Shown here: positions 41,851 to 42,619 of the stretch, piece after piece
Layout of the letters: the number at the start of each line of letters is the position of its first letter
How positions within the stretch are numbered: the stretch's first letter is position 1
From: CAYZMH01 sp964479445
GTDB taxonomy: Bacteria; Bacteroidota; Bacteroidia; Bacteroidales; GCA-2748055
Length of the DNA: 42,619 nt
NCBI GenBank assembly: GCA_964479445.1
Contig: CAYZMH010000012.1
Location: 1-42,619, forward strand
Direction of reading: 5' to 3'
Notes under the pieces: generated by a model
Databases searched by the model: none
Seen by the model: only the letters and a program-made list of their open reading frames with translations
Told to the model about the DNA's origin: nothing
Made by a program: the position numbers and the translations under genes

Positions 41851-42619
41851 CTAAGACAAATCTTTAAAACTTTTGGGGTAGCACAGGAAAAATTTACGAA
41901 CGGTTTTGGACAGAACAGCGATGTTGAGCATGTCGGATGCCTCGGATACATCCCGTGTGGTACCTTCTTTACCGAGGATCCGGATCCGGTCGTCCAGTGC
42001 GCTGTAAGCATTATTGCTGATGGTTTCTGAGATCACCAGGTAGTGAGCCTCCTGTTCGGTGACACCGAAGCAATTCATGGTTTGTTTGCGCAGATCAGCG
42101 ATCCGGTCATCGGGGAACGGGGATGCCTGGAGTTCGATCCGGAACAACCTGCGCTCGATAAATCCCCGGCAGAGGTTGTTCAGTACGCTGTCGTTGTGGT
42201 CCCGCCACACCTTGGCGGCGCAGATGATATCGTTATCGTCGAGTTGCAGAAACCGTTCCAGGAACTCTTCCCGGTTTTCGGGGGCAAACTTTCCTTTCAG
42301 GTCGTAAAGGAAATAGGAGAGGGCGGGAGTAGCAAAAAGGTTCGTTCCGCGTGCAGCGAGTTCCCGGGCACGTTTGAGCATCTTGATCAGGAGCTGATCG
42401 GCGGCAATCACGGTTTTATGCAGGTAGACCTGCCAGAACATAAGGCGGCGGGCGATCAGGAATTTCTCGATGGAGTAGATCCCTTTCTGGTCCACTACCA
42501 ACTCATCGTCAATGACATTAAGCATTTTAATGATCCGGTCGGAGCCGATGACCCCCTCGGTGACCCCGGTAAAGAAGCTGTCGCGTTTCAGGTAATCGAG
42601 CCGGTCCATATCGAGCTGA
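41851..42619 (-). CDS. HD-domain phosphohydrolase (partial, 5' end beyond the window)
   Basis: The visible C-terminal part has about 255 residues and continues past the window: upstream in-frame codons give QLD before MDRLDYLKRDSFFTGV, so the ATG at 42607-42609 is internal. The SQLDxDRxDYLxRDSxxTGV segment is the conserved part of dGTPase-like HD proteins, and its Asp is the last ligand of the HD metal site; the HD dyad itself must lie outside. C-terminal part is helical, with FATPALSYFLYDLKG. This gene commonly precedes lpxD in Bacteroidota. Substrate is probably a nucleotide, but that is inferred. Confidence 0.88.
   Translation of the reverse strand, partial: QLDMDRLDYLKRDSFFTGVTEGVIGSDRIIKMLNVIDDELVVDQKGIYSIEKFLIARRLMFWQVYLHKTVIAADQLLIKMLKRARELAARGTNLFATPALSYFLYDLKGKFAPENREEFLERFLQLDDNDIICAAKVWRDHNDSVLNNLCRGFIERRLFRIELQASPFPDDRIADLRKQTMNCFGVTEQEAHYLVISETISNNAYSALDDRIRILGKEGTTRDVSEASDMLNIAVLSKTVRKFFLCYPKSFKDLS

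Noticed and set aside
1..42619. CRISPR arrays, insertion sequences, integrase or phage genes
   Set aside because: No regularly spaced repeats of 25-40 bases, transposase or integrase motifs were seen in any of the genes or gaps.

Overview
This 42.6 kb window (roughly 50% GC by eye) reads as chromosomal DNA of a Bacteroidota bacterium, most like the marine or anaerobic Bacteroidales/Marinilabiliales side of the phylum. The signs are a fused LpxC-FabZ gene in an lpxD - lpxC/fabZ - lpxA cluster, a GSCFA-domain protein, a DUF4252 protein, a TonB-dependent receptor with an N-terminal carboxypeptidase-regulatory-like domain, and several intergenic copies of the Bacteroidota -7 element TAnnTTTG. I see about 41 protein genes or gene remnants, no rRNA or tRNA, no CRISPR array and no intact mobile element.

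Region 1 (1-8.3 kb) begins with a beta-carbonic anhydrase and a patatin-like phospholipase. A respiratory locus follows. On the minus strand, Rieske protein, cytochrome b and an eight-haem c-type cytochrome form a quinol-oxidising bc-type complex without a recognisable cytochrome c1. Facing away from it is a second octahaem cytochrome carrying C-terminal TPR repeats. Region 2 (8.3-14.8 kb) is a complete seven-gene Mrp/Mnh Na+/H+ antiporter operon (A to G) headed by a tandem universal-stress-protein gene. Together these suggest redox-driven proton or sodium energetics, with sodium export and pH control.

Region 3 (14.8-30.5 kb) is accessory in character. It holds a gene-free 660-base stretch with a degenerate 12-bp repeat, a von Willebrand A lipoprotein, an orphan PAS histidine kinase, an AbgT-family transporter, a duplicated YccF membrane protein, glycerate kinase and an orphan LolD/MacB-type ATPase. 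Next come a TonB receptor paired with a DUF2271-like lipoprotein, GSCFA and alpha/beta-hydrolase genes, a divergent guanylate-kinase-like protein, a decayed two-gene nucleotidyltransferase module, YjbQ, a DJ-1/PfpI protein and a DUF4252 protein.

Region 4 (30.5-37.4 kb) is an iron-sulfur operon on the minus strand: sufB-sufC-sufD-sufS-sufE-sufT-like, then queG, whose product is a client of that pathway. Divergent to it is thiL. Region 5 (38.4-42.6 kb) is the lipid A cluster: HD phosphohydrolase (cut by the window end), lpxD, lpxC/fabZ, lpxA.

The best leads are the unusual bc-type complex with its paired octahaem-TPR cytochrome, the internally deleted nucleotidyltransferase module, the palindrome upstream of the TonB receptor/DUF2271 pair, and the 12-bp repeat block. 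I did not find a clear-cut new defence or mobile system.
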